A stretch of DNA of 64,000 bases from Planktothrix paucivesiculata PCC 9631 (GTDB lineage Bacteria > Cyanobacteriota > Cyanobacteriia > Cyanobacteriales > Microcoleaceae): NCBI RefSeq assembly GCF_900009265.2, contig NZ_LR735001.1, positions 62,001-126,000 of the forward strand, read 5' to 3'. Below, one piece after another: positions 8,623-18,331 of this stretch. The translations under genes were made by a program, and so were the position numbers. How positions within the stretch are numbered: the first letter of the stretch is position 1; each line of letters starts with the position of its first letter. The notes beneath the pieces were generated by a model that was given only the letters and a program-made list of their open reading frames with translations, searched no databases and had not been told where the DNA came from.

Positions 8623-8799
8623 TTAGGCTAGAGCTAATTCTTTAATTCTTTTTTCCAAGGACGAAGTATAGTTAAGCTTAAAGGATTGAGTAGCACTTAA
8701 GTCTGGCATTTCTTGCCAACAATGGCGACATCTCCAAACCAGATGACCTTTACGAATATGTTGGAGCATGGGTGATGCACAGCAGGGACAGGTAGGCAT
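8623..8799 (-). CDS. 58-aa zinc-ribbon protein, conserved in cyanobacteria
   Basis: Starts MPTCPCCASPMLQHIRKGHL and contains a second pair in WRCRHCWQEMPDL. The spacing C-x2-C...C-x2-C is a classic four-cysteine zinc ribbon, and the CxHCWQEMP ending is a pattern I recognise from small cyanobacterial proteins. The C-terminal third is a short polar helix. A longer frame overlapping it on the same strand (8697-8960) has no recognisable pattern, so I take this one as real. It lies between the diguanylate cyclase and the phosphorylase-like gene. Function unknown. Confidence 0.7.
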   Translation of the reverse strand: MPTCPCCASPMLQHIRKGHLVWRCRHCWQEMPDLSATQSFKLNYTSSLEKRIKELALA

Positions 8800-8978
8800 A
8801 TAAGTTTATTAAACCTCGTATGAATTAGCAACTGATGAGTTTCGGGGATAGGGAGCAAACTCCATCGGTAACACTTAGATAATGATTTGAGAATAAAAGA
8901 CAAATTTGAAGAACTTTTGAAGATTGGAAAAATTCCGAAAACCTTAACAAATCTATACATTAAGAATAGGAAACGGAC

Positions 8979-11900
8979 TTAAGCAGAATGGTCAAAATTG
9001 GAGCCAAAAACACAAACTCGGTTTCTTCCTTCTTCTTTGGCTTGGTACAAAGCCGTGTCCGCCGCCCGCATAATAGACTCTCCCGTTAAACCTTGGTTGG
9101 GGAACATGGAAATACCTAAAGAAAGGGTAATCTGACCTAAATCTTGATAATGGTGTTTAATCTTTAATTTTTGCACTTCAACTCGAATTTGTTCGGCCCT
9201 TTCCTTAACAAGTTCCAGAGAAATTTCTGGTAAAATCAAAGTAAATTCTTCACCGCCATAACGACAAGCAATATCTGACCCTCGGACATTTTTTTGTAAT
9301 ATATTTCCCAATTGTTGCAAGACAATATCTCCGGCATCATGACCAAAGGTATCGTTATAATTTTTAAAATGATCAATATCAATCATCACGATTCCTAAAC
9401 TAAATTTTTGACGTTGGGCGCGGTTAATTTCCCGTTCTAAAGATTCTTCTAAATAGCGACGATTATATAAACCAGTCAAACCATCCCGAATACTTTGATA
9501 TTCTAAGGCTTCTCGTAATTTCAAGTTAGCTAAGGCTAAAGCAATATGTTCAGCTACGGCCGTGGCTAACCGTTGTTGGTCTCCAGAAAGTTGTCCTGAT
9601 TCCTCGGAGGCTAAACACAATAATCCCAAGGCATCTCCTTGGGCAATCATGGGGACACAAAGATGTTCAACCATCATCGGATAGGCCGGAAGTTCGGTTT
9701 TTGTAGGGGAAGTAAGAGTAATTTTACTGGAATTATTAGAATTTAATTGATATTGACGACAATTTTTTTGATGGATATGTTTACATAATAAATTACTGGT
9801 TGTAGCTGGAACAAAATGGGATCTCCCCCGGCGCAATGCCCAGCAATCTTGAGGGGAAAAAACCGCCTCACTGATTACCTGTAACTCACCCCAAGTTGCC
9901 ACCATTTCCACTAGGTTTTTAGAATTTCTAGCTACAAATAAACCCCCCGATATTTTTGGAAAAAAAGGCTTGAGTAAATCATTAATCACTTGATAGGCTT
10001 CTTCGGTGGAATTACAGGCTTGTAAAAATTCACTCATTTGACCTAAAAGCATGGTTTCACGGTTGCGTTGTTCCAAATCATTCACCCAGCGCGTGAGGTT
10101 TTCATTGGCTTGTTGGGCGGCTTCTTCGGTTTTCTTGCGTTCTGTAATATCACGACAGGTCACGGCAATTCCATCGGACAAAGGAACCACTTGTATTTGT
10201 AGCCATTTTGCTTTAATGTTGGGGTTGGAAATTTCTAATTCTTCCTCAAAGCCCTTGCGAGTTTTAAACGCACGCAAATAACGGTCAAAATATCCTAAGT
10301 TACGCTCTTGATAAAACACATAATTGAGTTCTTTTCCTAACAAATTATCTTTGTTTTGTGAAATCAGTTCTTCTGCTTTAGAATTCATATCAACTAAAAC
10401 AAAATTTGTTGATTTTTCCTCTTGATCTCGATGAATTTGCAAGAGAAAAAACGCATCTAAACTGCCATCAATAGCGGCTCTAAATCTAGCTTCTGATTCC
10501 TGTAAAGCTAGGGTAGTTTTTTGCCGTTCAATCGCTTCTTGTTTCAAATCTTTAATGGCTTTAGCTAATTCATTAGTTCTTTGTTCTACCCGTTGTTCGA
10601 GTTCTTCATTAATTTCATGAAGTTGATTTTCTAAGAGTTTCCGTTCGGCAATTTCTCGGATTAAGTCATCATTGGAAGTCGCCAGTTGAATTGTCCGTTC
10701 TTGAACCTTAATTTCTAGGTCTTCTTGGGCTTTTTGAATCGCTATTTCTACCCGTTTGCGATCGCTAATATCTCGCATAAAAACCGTTAAAATTTTCCCT
10801 TCCTCTAAGAATAACTGAGAGATAGAAACTTCCGCCGGAAATTCCGTACCATCTTTACGGCGACCTGTCAGTTCCTGATATTCTCCAATATGTTTAATCA
10901 AACAATTATTATCTGATAATTCGGTTTTATATTGACAATCTTCTTCCGATAAAAACTCAGAAATCAATAAATTGAAAGACTGTTTTAAAATTTCATTTGC
11001 CGTATAACCAAATATTTTTTCTGCCCCTTGATTAAATAGAGTAATTTCTTGGTGTTCATTAATAGAAATAATTGCATCCTGAGCCATATCTAAAATCCCA
11101 GCCAAGCGTAAACCAGAATCTATAATTGCTTGTTCCGCTTGTTTACTTTTGGTAATATCTCGATTAATTTTCAGAATCGCAATGGGATTTCCCTCCCTAT
11201 CTTGCTTGAGTGACCAACTACTATGGATAATTACCGTTTCTCCCCGATGATTGGTTTGAAGAAATTCTCCTTCCCAGTTGCCTTTTTTAAAGACTTCTTG
11301 TTTAATCTTTTCTAAGGGTTGAGGTGATTGAATTTTTAGCAATTCAACTAAATTTTTCCCTAATACTTCTGACTTAGAATAGCCATAGAGTTTTTCCGCG
11401 CCCTGATTCCAATAGTTGATATGATCATTCAAATCAACCGCAATAATACCATCATTGGCTAAATCTAAAAGTTGAGCTTGATCTTGTAAAATCTGTTGAG
11501 TTCTGGCTTGTTCTGCTAATTCTTGTTTTAACCTACTATTTAAAGATTCTAACTCCGCCGTCCGTTCAGAAACTTTGATTTCTAGTTCTTCATTAATTCT
11601 TTTTAAGGCATCTTCTGACCATTTTCGTTCCGTAATATTGGTCAGAATTACCACACAACCTTTAAAAATACTATGGGGAGTTGACAGAGGACTAGCACTT
11701 AATAAAAAGTTAATTTTTTCTCCATCTTCCCGAATAAATAGAACCTCCCGCCCTTTATAGGGATGACCACTAATCACGGATGTAATTGAAAAAATAGAAT
11801 TAGAACTCTTTTCCTTCTTTCGTAAGGGTTGACTCCCATTTTGCTGGGGCAAAAGTTGTAATTTAATCAGGTCATCGAAGTCAGAAAGGAGTAAATTTGC

Positions 11901-12551
11901 CCCTAAAATTTTTTCAGCTTCCTGACTGGCGCGAATAATTTTTCCCTGATGGTCACAAACAATAATAGACTCGGCTGCTTGTTCTAAGAGTAATCGAGTT
12001 AACCGTTCTTGAGCAACAATATCTTCATCCCGTTTCTGCTCTGATAAATCGGTGATAATTAAACACCCGACATCCACACCTTTTTGATTCAGGATGTTAA
12101 TTGAAAGATAAACCGGAACTTCTGTCCCATCCCGGGCAATTAAGGTTAATTCCGCCTTTCCTGAATCTGAGTTTGCCTTCTGACATAGGGCTTGAAATAA
12201 TGTTAAATCTGAGGGGGAAATAAATTCTTTAAAATCCGTCCCAATTAACTTTTTTAAAGGAGTTTTAAGTAGAGACGCTAATCGTTTATTACAATAGAGT
12301 AATAATGTACTATCGGTGGTAATCGTAGCGGCACCCTCTTTCATTTCTTCTACCAGCATCCGGTAGGAAGAATCGGCTCCTTGCAGGGTATAAACCTGTT
12401 CTCCTTCTGACCCAGCAATGACTAAGGCATCCACTTCCCCATTGCCAATCGCCCGCAGGGTATCCTTGGCGATTTCGAGTTGGAAACGCAAATCTTCAAC
12501 TTCTTGTTGTAATTGGTCTTCTGATGTTTCCGTTGGGTTAAAGTTAACCAT
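8979..12551 (-). CDS. Multi-PAS/GAF diguanylate cyclase
   Basis: A 1190-residue soluble sensor ending in an active-looking GGDEF domain that should make cyclic di-GMP. Order: a short N-terminal helix, PAS domains at roughly 55-170, 185-310, 355-470, 480-600 and 690-810 separated by coiled-coil linkers, a GAF domain at about 840-1010, and GGDEF at about 1020-1185. The catalytic motif is GGEEF at 1099-1103, and RGSD at 1090-1093 is the product-inhibition site, so feedback control is likely intact. There is no membrane segment, kinase or EAL domain. It is the last gene of a minus-strand run after two KaiB-like genes (32 bp gap), probably one transcript. The signals sensed by the PAS and GAF domains cannot be read. 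Confidence 0.88.
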   Translation of the reverse strand: MVNFNPTETSEDQLQQEVEDLRFQLEIAKDTLRAIGNGEVDALVIAGSEGEQVYTLQGADSSYRMLVEEMKEGAATITTDSTLLLYCNKRLASLLKTPLKKLIGTDFKEFISPSDLTLFQALCQKANSDSGKAELTLIARDGTEVPVYLSINILNQKGVDVGCLIITDLSEQKRDEDIVAQERLTRLLLEQAAESIIVCDHQGKIIRASQEAEKILGANLLLSDFDDLIKLQLLPQQNGSQPLRKKEKSSNSIFSITSVISGHPYKGREVLFIREDGEKINFLLSASPLSTPHSIFKGCVVILTNITERKWSEDALKRINEELEIKVSERTAELESLNSRLKQELAEQARTQQILQDQAQLLDLANDGIIAVDLNDHINYWNQGAEKLYGYSKSEVLGKNLVELLKIQSPQPLEKIKQEVFKKGNWEGEFLQTNHRGETVIIHSSWSLKQDREGNPIAILKINRDITKSKQAEQAIIDSGLRLAGILDMAQDAIISINEHQEITLFNQGAEKIFGYTANEILKQSFNLLISEFLSEEDCQYKTELSDNNCLIKHIGEYQELTGRRKDGTEFPAEVSISQLFLEEGKILTVFMRDISDRKRVEIAIQKAQEDLEIKVQERTIQLATSNDDLIREIAERKLLENQLHEINEELEQRVEQRTNELAKAIKDLKQEAIERQKTTLALQESEARFRAAIDGSLDAFFLLQIHRDQEEKSTNFVLVDMNSKAEELISQNKDNLLGKELNYVFYQERNLGYFDRYLRAFKTRKGFEEELEISNPNIKAKWLQIQVVPLSDGIAVTCRDITERKKTEEAAQQANENLTRWVNDLEQRNRETMLLGQMSEFLQACNSTEEAYQVINDLLKPFFPKISGGLFVARNSKNLVEMVATWGELQVISEAVFSPQDCWALRRGRSHFVPATTSNLLCKHIHQKNCRQYQLNSNNSSKITLTSPTKTELPAYPMMVEHLCVPMIAQGDALGLLCLASEESGQLSGDQQRLATAVAEHIALALANLKLREALEYQSIRDGLTGLYNRRYLEESLEREINRAQRQKFSLGIVMIDIDHFKNYNDTFGHDAGDIVLQQLGNILQKNVRGSDIACRYGGEEFTLILPEISLELVKERAEQIRVEVQKLKIKHHYQDLGQITLSLGISMFPNQGLTGESIMRAADTALYQAKEEGRNRVCVFGSNFDHSA

Positions 12552-12583
12552 AGTTAACTGTTAGGGTATAACACCACATGATT

Positions 12584-12907
12584 TTAAAATGATAAATTCA
12601 AGGCCATGAGAATTTTATCGGTTTGGGATAAATCCCCGATAATTCTCTGTAAAGGTAAGGGGAGAAGCCGAATTAAGGTAGGGACAGCCACAATCTTTTG
12701 CCCTTCTGTGAGTTCGGGTTGTTGATAAACGTCAATCACTTCTAAATCATAATTCCCTTGTAGGTAGGTTTCACAAATATACTTAATAGTTTTTAAAGCT
12801 AGAATCGATTTAATATTGGCTCCAGCAACATACAAACGGAAGCAATAATATCCCTCCTTTTTTGGTTTGCTAAAGTTAGGCTGAGGGGATGATAAATAAG
12901 ATTTCAT
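12584..12907 (-). CDS. KaiB-like protein (divergent paralogue)
   Basis: A 107-residue KaiB-fold protein. The core FRLYVAGANIKSILALKTIKYICETYLQG...YDLEVIDVYQQPELTEGQKIVAVPTLIRLLPLPLQRIIGDLS follows the KaiB pattern closely, including the VPTLIR cis-proline region and IIGDLS. It has an extra N-terminal tail of about 20 residues. No kaiC or kaiA is near. It lies 38 bp after a second KaiB-like gene and 32 bp before the diguanylate cyclase. KaiB paralogues outside kaiABC are known in cyanobacteria, and the same fold is used as the sensor domain of SasA. A role in signalling to the cyclase is inference. Confidence 0.8.
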   Translation of the reverse strand: MKSYLSSPQPNFSKPKKEGYYCFRLYVAGANIKSILALKTIKYICETYLQGNYDLEVIDVYQQPELTEGQKIVAVPTLIRLLPLPLQRIIGDLSQTDKILMALNLSF

Positions 12908-12945
12908 AAAACAACTTCTCCTCTTATTTTAAATTAAGGGTTTTT

Positions 12946-13260
12946 TTACCCCTCCCCCCTCCACAATTCTAATCCTACCAAAATTTTTTCAGGACTGGAT
13001 AAATCTCCAATAATTTGTTTTAAGGGGCGAGGAATGTTACGAACTAAGGTCGGAAGTGCAAAAATATGATCTTGCTGGCCGAGTTTAGGGTCATTTAACA
13101 AATCAATGATTTCAATTTGATATTGACCCTCAAGGTACTGTTCACAAACTTTTTTCAAGTTGATGAATGCAGCAATCGCTTTAGGAGTTTGTCCGGCAAC
13201 ATACAAACGCAATTCCCAAAGTTTAGGTTGATTGGGTTCCAAGTCTGGTTGATTATCCAT
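12946..13260 (-). CDS. KaiB family protein
   Basis: A 104-residue protein with the full KaiB pattern: [21 protein letters not shown], then [36 protein letters not shown] and EKILVGLEL. It is closer to canonical KaiB than its downstream neighbour, although the N-terminal [12 protein letters not shown] tail is unusual. Because kaiA and kaiC are absent here, it is probably a KaiB2/KaiB3-type paralogue rather than the clock gene. First of a likely three-gene operon (KaiB, KaiB-like, diguanylate cyclase). Confidence 0.82.
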   Translation of the reverse strand: MDNQPDLEPNQPKLWELRLYVAGQTPKAIAAFINLKKVCEQYLEGQYQIEIIDLLNDPKLGQQDHIFALPTLVRNIPRPLKQIIGDLSSPEKILVGLELWRGEG

Positions 13261-13424
13261 AATAACGGCAGCTTTTCTGGGTTCTCGAAGATTAAATTGA
13301 GCATGAGTGGCTTTAAAGGATAACTTTCGATGGCTGACAGTGAGAACAGGAGTGGCAGTAGCAGAGGTGTTGAGGATATCTTACCCGATTTGTCGTTTCA
13401 GGGTATCGGTTGAACTGAAAAAAT

Positions 13425-13931
13425 TTACGAGCTTTTATACTCAGCCTCCCAAGCCTGAGATAAACGCTCTACATCTGAGGAACACCGGACAATAATTCCC
13501 TGATTCCGGGGGGAAACGGTTTTTTCCTTGGGTAATTTCAACAATAACAAATTTTTCTCCCATTCCGCCGTTACGGTTTCGGGATGGACGGAATAAGGTA
13601 AGGGAATCAGACATTGAAATTGTTGAGAAGGATAGGTAAAATCACAGTACCCTGGCACCTCTACCTGTTCAATTTTTTCCCCACATAAAAACACGGTTTC
13701 TGATGTAACTCGAATTGACAAATCTTCGGGTTGGAGGTGGGGAATGGAGACTTTTAAAATAATATGATCCGAGGTTTCTTGCATCAGTACATCTCGAATC
13801 GGTGTGATTCCCTCCTGAGCTATCCACAGGGTTAAGGGGGGATCATTAGACACAGGCTTGTCTTTAATAATCTGCATCCGTTGATACAAATTATTGAGGA
13901 AAGGCCAAAGTTTTAAATTCTGGGAAATCAT
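13425..13931 (-). CDS. Hsp20/alpha-crystallin-like protein
   Basis: A 168-residue protein with an alpha-crystallin domain at about 45-140: PIRDVLMQETSDHIILKVSIPHLQPEDLSIRVTSETVFLCGEK, then an intermediate loop and EKNLLLLKLPK, which corresponds to the conserved GVLTLTLPK-type strand. The canonical A-x-x-x-n-G-v-L motif is degenerate and the C-terminal IXI motif is not obvious, so holdase activity is uncertain. It lies 164 bp upstream of the KaiB-like genes on the same strand and may be a separate transcript. Confidence 0.65.
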   Translation of the reverse strand: MISQNLKLWPFLNNLYQRMQIIKDKPVSNDPPLTLWIAQEGITPIRDVLMQETSDHIILKVSIPHLQPEDLSIRVTSETVFLCGEKIEQVEVPGYCDFTYPSQQFQCLIPLPYSVHPETVTAEWEKNLLLLKLPKEKTVSPRNQGIIVRCSSDVERLSQAWEAEYKSS

Positions 13932-14235
13932 AGCGTAATTTTGCTTGAGTTGGCTTAAAAACCGGGGCTAAGTACCCGATTTTAATCTGGGATTCTTACA
14001 ACCTAGCAAACAAATTTGAAGATTTTTTGAAGTTAGCTCTAGGGGAATTACGAATTACGAATTACGAATTACGAATGGGGAATAGGGACTAATGTATTTT
14101 TGGTCACATCAATTTGCAGTTCCTCTCAAATTCTTTTATAATTTTGGGTTGGGGTTGGGAGTTTGGGGTTTTGAACCGTCCTATCGTCACGTTTCCTCCC
14201 CGGTTCTGATTCCACTATTCTTTGATGAGGTGTTT
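13932..14235. other. Intergenic region between hsp20-like and clpP
   Basis: About 300 bp between divergent genes. It holds a heptamer tandem array at 14045-14076 and a T-rich stretch. An open frame from 14092 runs into clpP, but its 48 extra residues look unlike any ClpP N-terminus, so I treat it as leader sequence. Both divergent promoters must lie here; no unambiguous -35/-10 pair was assigned. Confidence 0.5.
14045..14076. repeat. Heptamer tandem repeat (GAATTAC)4
   Basis: Four perfect GAATTAC units (14045-14072) plus a partial unit. The same unit occurs eight times at 46127 and in inverse orientation at 37851. It lies in the clpP upstream region. Confidence 0.8.
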
Positions 14236-14946
14236 ATGATATTTTCCCAGTCTTCGGGCTACCGAATTGATAACTATTCCGATTTTGAAGTCACAAGCGA
14301 TAGCCGGATTGAAACCTTCTCTCCTAGTAATATAGTGCCGATTGTGATTGAGCAGTCGGGCATGGGAGAACGGGCTTTCGACCTTTATTCCCGTCTGCTG
14401 AGAGAACGGATTATTTTTCTGGGGACTCCGATTGATGATGATGTGGCTAATGCCCTGAGCGCTCAACTGTTATTCCTAGAAGCCGAAGACCCGGAAAAAG
14501 ATATCCAAATTTACATTAACTCTCCGGGGGGCTCTGTGACCGCAGGCATGGCGATTCTGGACACCATGCAGCAAATTCGCCCGGATGTTGTCACTATCTG
14601 TTACGGACTGGCCGCTAGTATGGGAGCCTTTTTATTAGCCGCCGGAACTCCAGGGAAACGGATGTCTTTGCCCAGTTCCCGGATTATGATTCACCAACCC
14701 CTCGGCGGAGCCCAGGGACAGGCCGTTGATATTGAAATCCAAGCGAAGGAAATCCTGTATCATAAGCGGGTGCTGAATGAATTATTAGCCGAACACACGG
14801 GTCAACCCATCGAACGGATTGAGGAAGACACCGAACGGGACTTTTATATGTCCGCAGAAGATGCCAAAGAATATGGTCTAATAGATAAAGTGATCTCCAG
14901 CACTCAGAGTCTTCCGATTCCGGGAGAGTCCGTTCCCGTAACCTAA
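14236..14946 (+). CDS. clpP: ATP-dependent Clp protease proteolytic subunit
   Basis: Serine protease subunit that stacks in heptamer rings and degrades substrates fed by ClpX. From the chosen ATG at 14236 the protein is 236 residues. The catalytic triad is visible as S128 in [10 protein letters not shown]153 in MIHQPLGG and D202 in ERDFYM. The start is chosen because GAGG at 14227-14230 is 5 bp upstream and the product then begins near [12 protein letters not shown], close to the usual ClpP length. It lies 12 bp upstream of clpX, the normal clpP2-clpX pairing of cyanobacteria, so the two are almost certainly co-transcribed. Confidence 0.92.
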   Translation: MIFSQSSGYRIDNYSDFEVTSDSRIETFSPSNIVPIVIEQSGMGERAFDLYSRLLRERIIFLGTPIDDDVANALSAQLLFLEAEDPEKDIQIYINSPGGSVTAGMAILDTMQQIRPDVVTICYGLAASMGAFLLAAGTPGKRMSLPSSRIMIHQPLGGAQGQAVDIEIQAKEILYHKRVLNELLAEHTGQPIERIEEDTERDFYMSAEDAKEYGLIDKVISSTQSLPIPGESVPVT

Positions 14947-14958
14947 GATGAGGTAACT

Positions 14959-16308
14959 ATGTCCAAGTACGACTCCCATCTAAAATGTTCTTTCTGTGGT
15001 AAGTCCCAGGAGCAAGTTCGCAAGCTCATTGCAGGGCCAGGTGTTTATATCTGTGATGAATGTGTGGAACTGTGTAATGAAATTTTAGATGAGGAGTTAT
15101 TCGACAGTAGTTCGGCAACGACTCCTCCAACTTCCGCACGTCCCCAAACCCCCCAAGCTCCCCAACGGCGGCAACGGACTGGACGAGTGGCTTTAAATCA
15201 AATCCCTAAACCGAGAGAAATCAAATCCTATCTTGACTCCCACGTTATTGGTCAAGATGAGGCGAAAAAAGTTCTCTCGGTTGCGGTTTATAACCATTAC
15301 AAACGCTTAGGGTTTCTACAAACCAAAACCACAGGACGACCCGCCGAAGATAGTAATGTTGAGTTACAAAAATCTAATATTCTGTTAATTGGCCCCACCG
15401 GATGCGGGAAAACCCTATTAGCAGAAACCCTGGCTAAAATGTTGGAGGTTCCCTTTGCGGTTGCTGATGCGACGACCCTCACCGAAGCCGGTTATGTCGG
15501 GGAAGATGTGGAAAATATTCTCCTTCGGTTATTACAGGTTGCGGATTTTGATGTGGAAGAAGCCCAACGGGGGATTGTTTATATTGACGAAATTGATAAA
15601 ATTGCCCGCAAAAGTGAAAATCCCTCGATTACCCGGGATGTATCGGGGGAAGGGGTACAACAGGCTTTATTGAAAATGTTAGAGGGAACCGTTGCTAATG
15701 TCCCACCCCAGGGGGGGCGCAAACATCCCTATCAAGATTGTATTCAAATTGATACCAGTAATATTCTATTTGTCTGCGGTGGCGCCTTTGTCGGTTTAGA
15801 TAAATTGGTGGAGCACAGAACGGGCAAAAAGTCCATGGGATTTGTCCAACAGGGAGACGTTCAACCGAAAGATAAACGCACCGTTGATGCCCTCAAACAC
15901 ATGGAACCGGATGATTTGGTCAAATTTGGTCTAATTCCCGAATTGATCGGTCGGATTCCGATGATAGCGGTCTTAGAACCCTTAGATGAAGCGACCTTAG
16001 TGGCTATTTTAACCGAACCTCGCAATGCTTTGGTGAAACAATATCAAAAACTATTGCGGATGGATAATGTTCAATTAGAATTTGATGAGGATGCTATTCA
16101 AGCGATCGCTCAAGAAGCCTATCGTCGCAAAACCGGCGCCCGAGCGTTACGGGGAATTGTGGAAGAATTAATGTTAGATGTCATGTATGAAATTCCTTCG
16201 CGTAAGGATGTTAAACGCTGTCGGGTGACTCGGGAAATGGTGGAAAAACGCTCTACGGCGGAATTACTATTACATCCATCTTCCTTACCCAAACCCGAAT
16301 CAGCATAA
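14959..16308 (+). CDS. clpX: ATP-dependent Clp protease ATP-binding subunit ClpX
   Basis: AAA+ unfoldase that selects and unfolds proteins for ClpP. The N-terminal zinc-binding domain shows CSFCGKSQ and CDECVELC (four cysteines, about residues 10-38). The AAA+ module follows a P/Q-rich linker, with Walker A GPTGCGKT near 138, Walker [10 protein letters not shown] near 205, and the ClpX sensor-2 region [22 protein letters not shown] near the C-terminus. Full length at 449 residues. It follows clpP by 12 bp. Confidence 0.96.
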   Translation: MSKYDSHLKCSFCGKSQEQVRKLIAGPGVYICDECVELCNEILDEELFDSSSATTPPTSARPQTPQAPQRRQRTGRVALNQIPKPREIKSYLDSHVIGQDEAKKVLSVAVYNHYKRLGFLQTKTTGRPAEDSNVELQKSNILLIGPTGCGKTLLAETLAKMLEVPFAVADATTLTEAGYVGEDVENILLRLLQVADFDVEEAQRGIVYIDEIDKIARKSENPSITRDVSGEGVQQALLKMLEGTVANVPPQGGRKHPYQDCIQIDTSNILFVCGGAFVGLDKLVEHRTGKKSMGFVQQGDVQPKDKRTVDALKHMEPDDLVKFGLIPELIGRIPMIAVLEPLDEATLVAILTEPRNALVKQYQKLLRMDNVQLEFDEDAIQAIAQEAYRRKTGARALRGIVEELMLDVMYEIPSRKDVKRCRVTREMVEKRSTAELLLHPSSLPKPESA

Positions 16309-16312
16309 TCAG

Positions 16313-16332
16313 AGACGTGCCATGGCGCGTCT
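16313..16332. repeat. Palindrome AGACGTGCCATGGCGCGTCT after clpX
   Basis: A 20-base near-perfect palindrome (two positions paired by G-T wobble) 5 bp past the clpX stop. It resembles the AGACG...CGTCT family of dispersed cyanobacterial palindromes. No T-run follows, so it is listed as a repeat and not a terminator. Confidence 0.5.
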
Positions 16333-16365
16333 GTTATCAGTTTAGGAGTTACTAATTATCAGTTT

Positions 16366-17715
16366 ATGAAATTAAATCTGTTCAATGCGGCGCATCTAAG
16401 ATTCAAAGAATCTCAATTCAAACTGAAAAAACTTATCCCCGTTTTCGTCGGTTTGCTCACCTTATTAAGTATTTTAGGGCTGGGACAATTTCAGGTTTTG
16501 GGACAACAACAAAACGATATTACGATTGATTTTGCCGCTCAAAGAACTGGAATTAGTTCGGTCAGTGGGTTTTTATATGGTAAAAATGCCACCCAACCGC
16601 CCGACAGCATCATTAAGCCCTTAGAACCTAAATTATGGCGGACATCCCAACTGGAATTGTACCCGCGAGTGGTGGGACTCGGGGCTAAATTTCAACTGAT
16701 TTTAAGTGATACCTGGGGCTATGGCTCCCCCCGAGGCTGGCCCTATGATGATTATGCCAAATGGGAAGAACACGTCCGACAACTTGCCCGCCAACACAAA
16801 GATAAAGTCATATTATGGGATGTTTGGAATGAACCCGACCTCAGAGATCCCTTTTGGAAAGGAACCCGGGAACAGTTTTTTGAAACCTATAAACGAGCTT
16901 ATCGGGTATTACGTCAGGAATTAGGCCCAAATGTGATGATTGGTGGCCCGAGTATTGCTAAATATGATCAAAATTTTATGACTGCCTTTCTAAATTATTG
17001 CAAAAATAATAATTTAGAAGTGAACTTTTTATCTTGGCATGAACTCAATGATCAAGATATTACCTCAATTACGGCTCGGATTAATAATGCCCGTCGGAGT
17101 TTACAACAAAATCCCAATTACCAAAGTCTAAAAATTCAGGAAATTCATATCAATGAAATTATCGGCCCTACGGCTCAATATCGCCCCGCCGAAAATTTAG
17201 GCTTTTTGTATTACACCGAATTGGGACGGCCTAATGCTGCGGCTAGAGCCTGCTGGGATCCTATTAATAAAGGTAGTGGAACTAATAATTGCTTTAATAA
17301 TAGTTTAGATGGTTTAGTCACACCGGATTTATCTTTACCTAGAGCCGTCTGGTGGGTTTATAAAGCCTATGCCGATGGGTTTAATTCTCGGGTTGCCAGT
17401 CAGTCTACGAACCCCAAAATTGTTGCTTTAGCCAGTCGTGCCAATCGGGAAGGAAAAGCTCAAATTCTATTCGGTTATTTTGAACAAGCTTTTTCTGCAC
17501 CGACTGCGGGAGTTACCTTAATTCTGAAAAATTTACCAAATTCCAGTGGAAATTTAATCTTCAAAGTCCAAAAAATTCCTGATTCTGGAGAGCAGGTGAT
17601 CAAGGAATTAGCCACAGTCCGACAGGAGAATATTAGCGTCAATAATCAACAGTTAGTCCGGTTAACTATTCCCAATCTCCAACTGCATGAAGCCTATCTT
17701 TTAACTATTGGCTAA
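16366..17715 (+). CDS. Secreted clan GH-A glycoside hydrolase (GH39-like)
   Basis: A 449-residue protein with a signal peptide or anchor (basic start, then LIPVFVGLLTLLSILGLG at about 24-41, followed by QQQN), so it acts outside the cytoplasmic membrane. The TIM-barrel core carries DVWNEPDL near residue 150, the N-E pair with the acid/base Glu of clan GH-A, and FWKGTREQFFETYKRAY downstream as in GH39 xylosidases. A candidate nucleophile Glu is in EIHINEI near 265. The C-terminal 80 residues look like a beta-sandwich. Substrate unknown; a role in trimming envelope polysaccharide is inference. It follows clpX by 57 bp but looks independent. Confidence 0.7.
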   Translation: MKLNLFNAAHLRFKESQFKLKKLIPVFVGLLTLLSILGLGQFQVLGQQQNDITIDFAAQRTGISSVSGFLYGKNATQPPDSIIKPLEPKLWRTSQLELYPRVVGLGAKFQLILSDTWGYGSPRGWPYDDYAKWEEHVRQLARQHKDKVILWDVWNEPDLRDPFWKGTREQFFETYKRAYRVLRQELGPNVMIGGPSIAKYDQNFMTAFLNYCKNNNLEVNFLSWHELNDQDITSITARINNARRSLQQNPNYQSLKIQEIHINEIIGPTAQYRPAENLGFLYYTELGRPNAAARACWDPINKGSGTNNCFNNSLDGLVTPDLSLPRAVWWVYKAYADGFNSRVASQSTNPKIVALASRANREGKAQILFGYFEQAFSAPTAGVTLILKNLPNSSGNLIFKVQKIPDSGEQVIKELATVRQENISVNNQQLVRLTIPNLQLHEAYLLTIG

Positions 17716-17726
17716 GGTTTATTTAG

Positions 17727-17757
17727 CAATCTCTAGCTTGAGATTGAACTTTTTTTT
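17727..17757 (+). terminator. Rho-independent terminator after the glycosidase
   Basis: Stem CAATCTC/GAGATTG (17727-17733 with 17740-17746) with the 6-base loop TAGCTT, followed by AAC and eight T. It lies 12 bp past the glycosidase stop. Confidence 0.75.
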
Positions 17758-17821
17758 CGGCATTGGGTCAATACCTAAAGAACCTATTACAATCAAAGAT
17801 AACTGTATCTGAGGTAAATTT

Positions 17822-18280
17822 ATGCTGCTAAATTCCCGGGCTATTGTAGCAATATTTGGACTGTCTATGGCGTCTCTATTCACGAGTATAACTCCGGTTA
17901 TGGCTGAATCGATTGCCCAAGCTGCACCGACTCAACCGCAAATGAATGACCGTTCAGAACGAATGTTCAAACTGTTGAATTTAACCTCGGAACAACAACA
18001 GAAAATTCAAGAAATTCGCCAGGAATATCAGGGACAAATCCGCCAACAACAAGAACAAATGCGTCAACTTCAGCAAGAATTAAATGGGTTAATGGCTAAA
18101 AATGCACCGGAAAGCGAACTGCGCCAAAAACATGATCAGTTTATGGCCTTAAAACAACAAATGGGAGATATTCAGTTTAATATGATGTTGAAAACCCGAG
18201 AAATTTTAACCGCAGAACAACGCAGTCAATTGGCTGAATTAATGCAGGAACGTCGTCAAAGTCCGCGTCGCGATCGCTAA
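17822..18280 (+). CDS. Spy/CpxP-like periplasmic protein
   Basis: A 152-residue protein with a signal peptide (about residues 1-28, cleavage near MAESIAQA). The mature part is helical and Gln/Met-rich, with two LTxxQ-type motifs, NLTSEQQQKI near 54 and ILTAEQRSQL near 131. These are the signature of Spy/CpxP periplasmic chaperones and metal-resistance proteins. The Arg-rich C-terminus is RRQSPRRDR. It has its own upstream region after a terminator. Whether it is a chaperone is inference. Confidence 0.75.
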   Translation: MLLNSRAIVAIFGLSMASLFTSITPVMAESIAQAAPTQPQMNDRSERMFKLLNLTSEQQQKIQEIRQEYQGQIRQQQEQMRQLQQELNGLMAKNAPESELRQKHDQFMALKQQMGDIQFNMMLKTREILTAEQRSQLAELMQERRQSPRRDR

Positions 18281-18331
18281 TCTTTTTAACTTTCCTATCG
18301 GTTCAAATCACCAAATCAATCATCGCAGGAT

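Noticed and set aside
8697-8960. Longer open frame on the minus strand over the zinc-ribbon gene
   Set aside because: No recognisable pattern, and it covers a four-cysteine ribbon gene in another frame that makes sense.
14092-14235. 48-residue N-terminal extension of ClpP
   Set aside because: Unlike any ClpP start; a Shine-Dalgarno-like GAGG lies just before the ATG at 14236, which gives normal length.
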